The position numbers and the translations under genes are program-made. A stretch of DNA of 64,000 nucleotides from contig JADJGQ010000002.1 in assembly GCA_016708025.1 (NCBI GenBank), positions 744,001-808,000 on the forward strand, written 5' to 3'. Source of the stretch: a bacterium (GTDB lineage: Bacteria > Zixibacteria > MSB-5A5 > GN15 > FEB-12). Below are positions 62,132 to 64,000 of the stretch, piece by piece; position 1 is the first letter of the stretch; each line of letters begins with the position of its first letter. A model generated the notes under the pieces. It had not been told where the DNA came from. It was given only the letters and a program-made list of their open reading frames with translations, and ran no database searches.

Positions 62132-63351
62132 CAGATCGATCTCCTGAGGGTAAAGCGATTGTTGGGGGTCTCCCAGAGACGGAGGCGTTGCAGGCGGCCA
62201 TTGTAGGTTGCGTCAAGTTTTGGCCAGAGGATAGAAACGATATTTTCGCCGGTCGAGGTCTTTTCGGCGAAGTCAGCCACTTCGGCATCAAGATGTTTGA
62301 ACGCCCAGGGAGAAATCGTGTCGCCGAGTCCGTTGTAGACCCAATTGAGGTCAGCGAGAGTGCCGCTCCGTTCATCCAGCGGGCCGCCGATAGTCGACTG
62401 GACACGATAGAGGTGTCCATGGCCGGATGGGTTGTTGCATTTGCCATACAGCTCGCGATTGGCTTGAGCGGAGAGATTCGGATTATTGAGGCGGTGTGCG
62501 GCGTGGAACATGCGCTCGACCCCTACGGTGGTTGATCGATCCTTCTGATATTCGGCGAAAAACCAACTGGTTTCATGCAGTCGCACCTGCGACATCGGCA
62601 TGTGCGAACTTAGCTGATCAAAGCAAAATTTGGCGAGTGATTCGGTCGTTATAGGCCACCCCTTGAGCAGAGGAACCTCGTCGTTCAGGCTTTTGTGGTC
62701 GAGCATCTGCTTGAGTTGATCCAGCGCGGCACATCGTTCGCGATAGGGAACCAAGAGGCCCATCTCCGGTTCAACCCGGCCCTCGACCGTCACTCGCAAT
62801 CGATAGTTGTGACCGTGCCCCATCGGTGATGACGCTATCCCAAACAACTTCTGATTTTCTGCATCGGAGAGGTGCGGCGAACAGGTGCGGCGCGCGGCGG
62901 AGAACTCGACCCAGAAATTCCGTTCGAAGCGTCCATCGGCATAGGCCGTCACCGAACTGAGGGGGGAAACTTCAAGATGGAGTGCTACCGGTTTTGCGGC
63001 GGTGTCCGAGAAGAAAGGCATAGCCTCCAACAACAACATGCGGGCGACGTTTTCAGGCGTCGGCGGGATCTCTTCAAAAGGAACGGTGTCAACATTGAGG
63101 AATTTATGATCGTAGCGCCCCTGCAACAGAGCCGACATCCGCTCCTTGATGATGCTGACATTGATCATCATTCCGAGCGATTCATCGACCGGACCATGGA
63201 AGACAAAATACGCGGTGTAGTTGTTGCCGATCCCGTATCGATTGCCTGCGGCCGCGCCGTAGTAATCGGCGTTGGCCTCAGGGGAGAGGCGGCTGTTGTG
63301 CATCCGCGCGGAGGCGGCAAATTCAAATCGTTTGCTAAGTGTGAGGTACAT
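62131..63351 (-). CDS. Triple-domain 6-pyruvoyltetrahydropterin synthase-like protein
   Basis: About 406 aa made of three PTPS/QueD-type repeats. Repeat 1 (about 5-145) begins RFEFAASARMHNSRLSPEANADYYG but has GIGNNY where the zinc HxH should be. Repeats 2 and 3 keep it (MGHGHNYRLRV, SGHGHLYRVQS) together with DHKSLN and LHETSW, or FKHLDAEV and LWETPNN. Thus two domains look active and one degenerate. The activity is conversion of dihydroneopterin triphosphate to a pyruvoyl or carboxy tetrahydropterin. ATG at 63351; a TTG two codons earlier is unlikely. Linked to folE and a reductase. Confidence 0.88.
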   Translation of the reverse strand: MYLTLSKRFEFAASARMHNSRLSPEANADYYGAAAGNRYGIGNNYTAYFVFHGPVDESLGMMINVSIIKERMSALLQGRYDHKFLNVDTVPFEEIPPTPENVARMLLLEAMPFFSDTAAKPVALHLEVSPLSSVTAYADGRFERNFWVEFSAARRTCSPHLSDAENQKLFGIASSPMGHGHNYRLRVTVEGRVEPEMGLLVPYRERCAALDQLKQMLDHKSLNDEVPLLKGWPITTESLAKFCFDQLSSHMPMSQVRLHETSWFFAEYQKDRSTTVGVERMFHAAHRLNNPNLSAQANRELYGKCNNPSGHGHLYRVQSTIGGPLDERSGTLADLNWVYNGLGDTISPWAFKHLDAEVADFAEKTSTGENIVSILWPKLDATYNGRLQRLRLWETPNNRFTLRRSI

Positions 63352-63371
63352 CGTCAAGCCCGGGTCAGTCG

Positions 63372-63947
63372 TTACTTGAGCAAAGAGAGGAATTCGGCTC
63401 TGGTCTGCGGGTTATCGCGGAAAGTCCCCAGCAGGCAGGAGGTCTTCATGACCGAATTCTGTTTTTCGACTCCACGCATCATCATGCAAAGATGTTGCGC
63501 TTCGATAACCACACCAACCCCGGCGGCATCGGTATATTTCATGATCGTGTCGGCAATCTGCTTGGTGAGCTGTTCCTGTATCTGCAGGCGTCGAGCGAAC
63601 ACATCGACTACTCGTGCAACCTTGGAGAGCCCGAGGACTCGTCCCTGGGGCATATAGCCGACATGGCATTTCCCGATGAACGGCAATAGGTGGTGTTCGC
63701 ACATCGAATACATCTCGATATCCTTGACCAGGACCATTTCCTGGATATCCGACTCGAACAGCGCGTTATTGATCACTTCGTCGAGGTTTTGGTGATACCC
63801 ATTGGTCAGGTATTGGAGCGCTTTGGCCGCGCGTTTTGGTGTGGCGCGGAGTCCTTCACGGTTGCGGTCCTCACCGATACTATCAAGAAGCTGCGCGTAG
63901 AGCTGTTCCAGTTCATGCCCTTTGACGATCATCGTGGTCTTTTCCAT
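63372..63947 (-). CDS. folE: GTP cyclohydrolase I
   Basis: This 191-aa enzyme makes dihydroneopterin triphosphate from GTP, the first step of folate and tetrahydropterin synthesis. The zinc site is MCEHHLLPF and the C-terminal QHLCMMMRG, with GYMPQGRVLGLSKVARVVD and RLQIQEQLTKQIAD typical of the family. It has AAAGG upstream of the ATG. Twenty bases separate it from the PTPS-like gene, so the three pterin genes form one unit that could supply the cofactor of phhA. Confidence 0.96.
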   Translation of the reverse strand: MEKTTMIVKGHELEQLYAQLLDSIGEDRNREGLRATPKRAAKALQYLTNGYHQNLDEVINNALFESDIQEMVLVKDIEMYSMCEHHLLPFIGKCHVGYMPQGRVLGLSKVARVVDVFARRLQIQEQLTKQIADTIMKYTDAAGVGVVIEAQHLCMMMRGVEKQNSVMKTSCLLGTFRDNPQTRAEFLSLLK

Positions 63948-64000
63948 TGGTAAGCCTTTCCTGCAATATCTGCTTAACAGAGCCGGAAGGGGAGTGGTTT

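Overview
The window reads as a chromosomal segment from a Gram-negative bacterium of the FCB (Fibrobacteres-Chlorobi-Bacteroidetes) kind. Supporting features are a PorV/PorQ-type outer-membrane barrel, a DUF5686-type outer-membrane protein, Alternative Complex III coupled to a caa3-type oxidase, and secreted tandem amidohydrolases. A lineage such as Zixibacteria is plausible, but this is inference without a phylogeny. Genes are densely packed, often with ATGA or GTGA overlaps. I saw no rRNA, tRNA, CRISPR array, transposase or prophage.

Layout. 1-2.3 kb: start of a secreted beta-propeller-like protein, a SemiSWEET, a PorV-like barrel and a Cys-rich secreted heavy-metal-binding (HMA) protein. 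2.7-5.5 kb: arsenic operon arsR-arsM-acr3-arsC with a palindromic operator. 5.5-7.5 kb: two coupled membrane proteins of unknown role (one DUF2167-like). 7.6-11.25 kb: a divergent locus that looks like an uncharacterised peptide-modification system. It holds two radical SAM/SPASM proteins flanking an unannotated 27-codon Cys-containing peptide gene, facing a thioredoxin-like protein coupled to a 63-aa secreted six-Cys peptide. 11.4 kb: enolase. 13.1-14.6 kb: two convergent lower-GC genes with HEPN-like C-termini. 15-18.7 kb: class II (B12) ribonucleotide reductase with a tandem pair of NrdR boxes upstream.

19.4-35.1 kb: a complete aerobic respiratory chain terminus on the + strand. It runs heme O synthase, ACIII (actABCDEF), a small membrane protein, SCO, cytochrome oxidase subunits II (with fused cytochrome c), I (A2 type), III and IV, a heme A synthase-SCO fusion and a DUF420 protein. 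35.1-42.9 kb: a DUF5686 outer-membrane protein, an N-formylglutamate amidohydrolase-like enzyme and two secreted amidohydrolases with eroded metal sites.

43.1-51.1 kb: a 985-aa protein with two beta-carbonic anhydrase domains fused through a coiled coil to a phosphate-porin-like beta-barrel, followed by two chemoreceptors (one with a zinc-binding CZB tail, one with Cache domains). 51.1-64 kb: phenylalanine/tyrosine catabolism. phhA (Phe to Tyr) is divergent from an operon hppD-hmgA-aminotransferase-fahA-flavin reductase-aacS that takes tyrosine to fumarate and acetoacetyl-CoA. A pterin group (folE, a triple-domain 6-pyruvoyltetrahydropterin-synthase-like protein and a short-chain reductase) could supply the tetrahydropterin that phhA needs. 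No maleylacetoacetate isomerase gene is seen.

The best candidates for undescribed biology are the carbonic anhydrase-porin fusion and the radical SAM/small-peptide locus.
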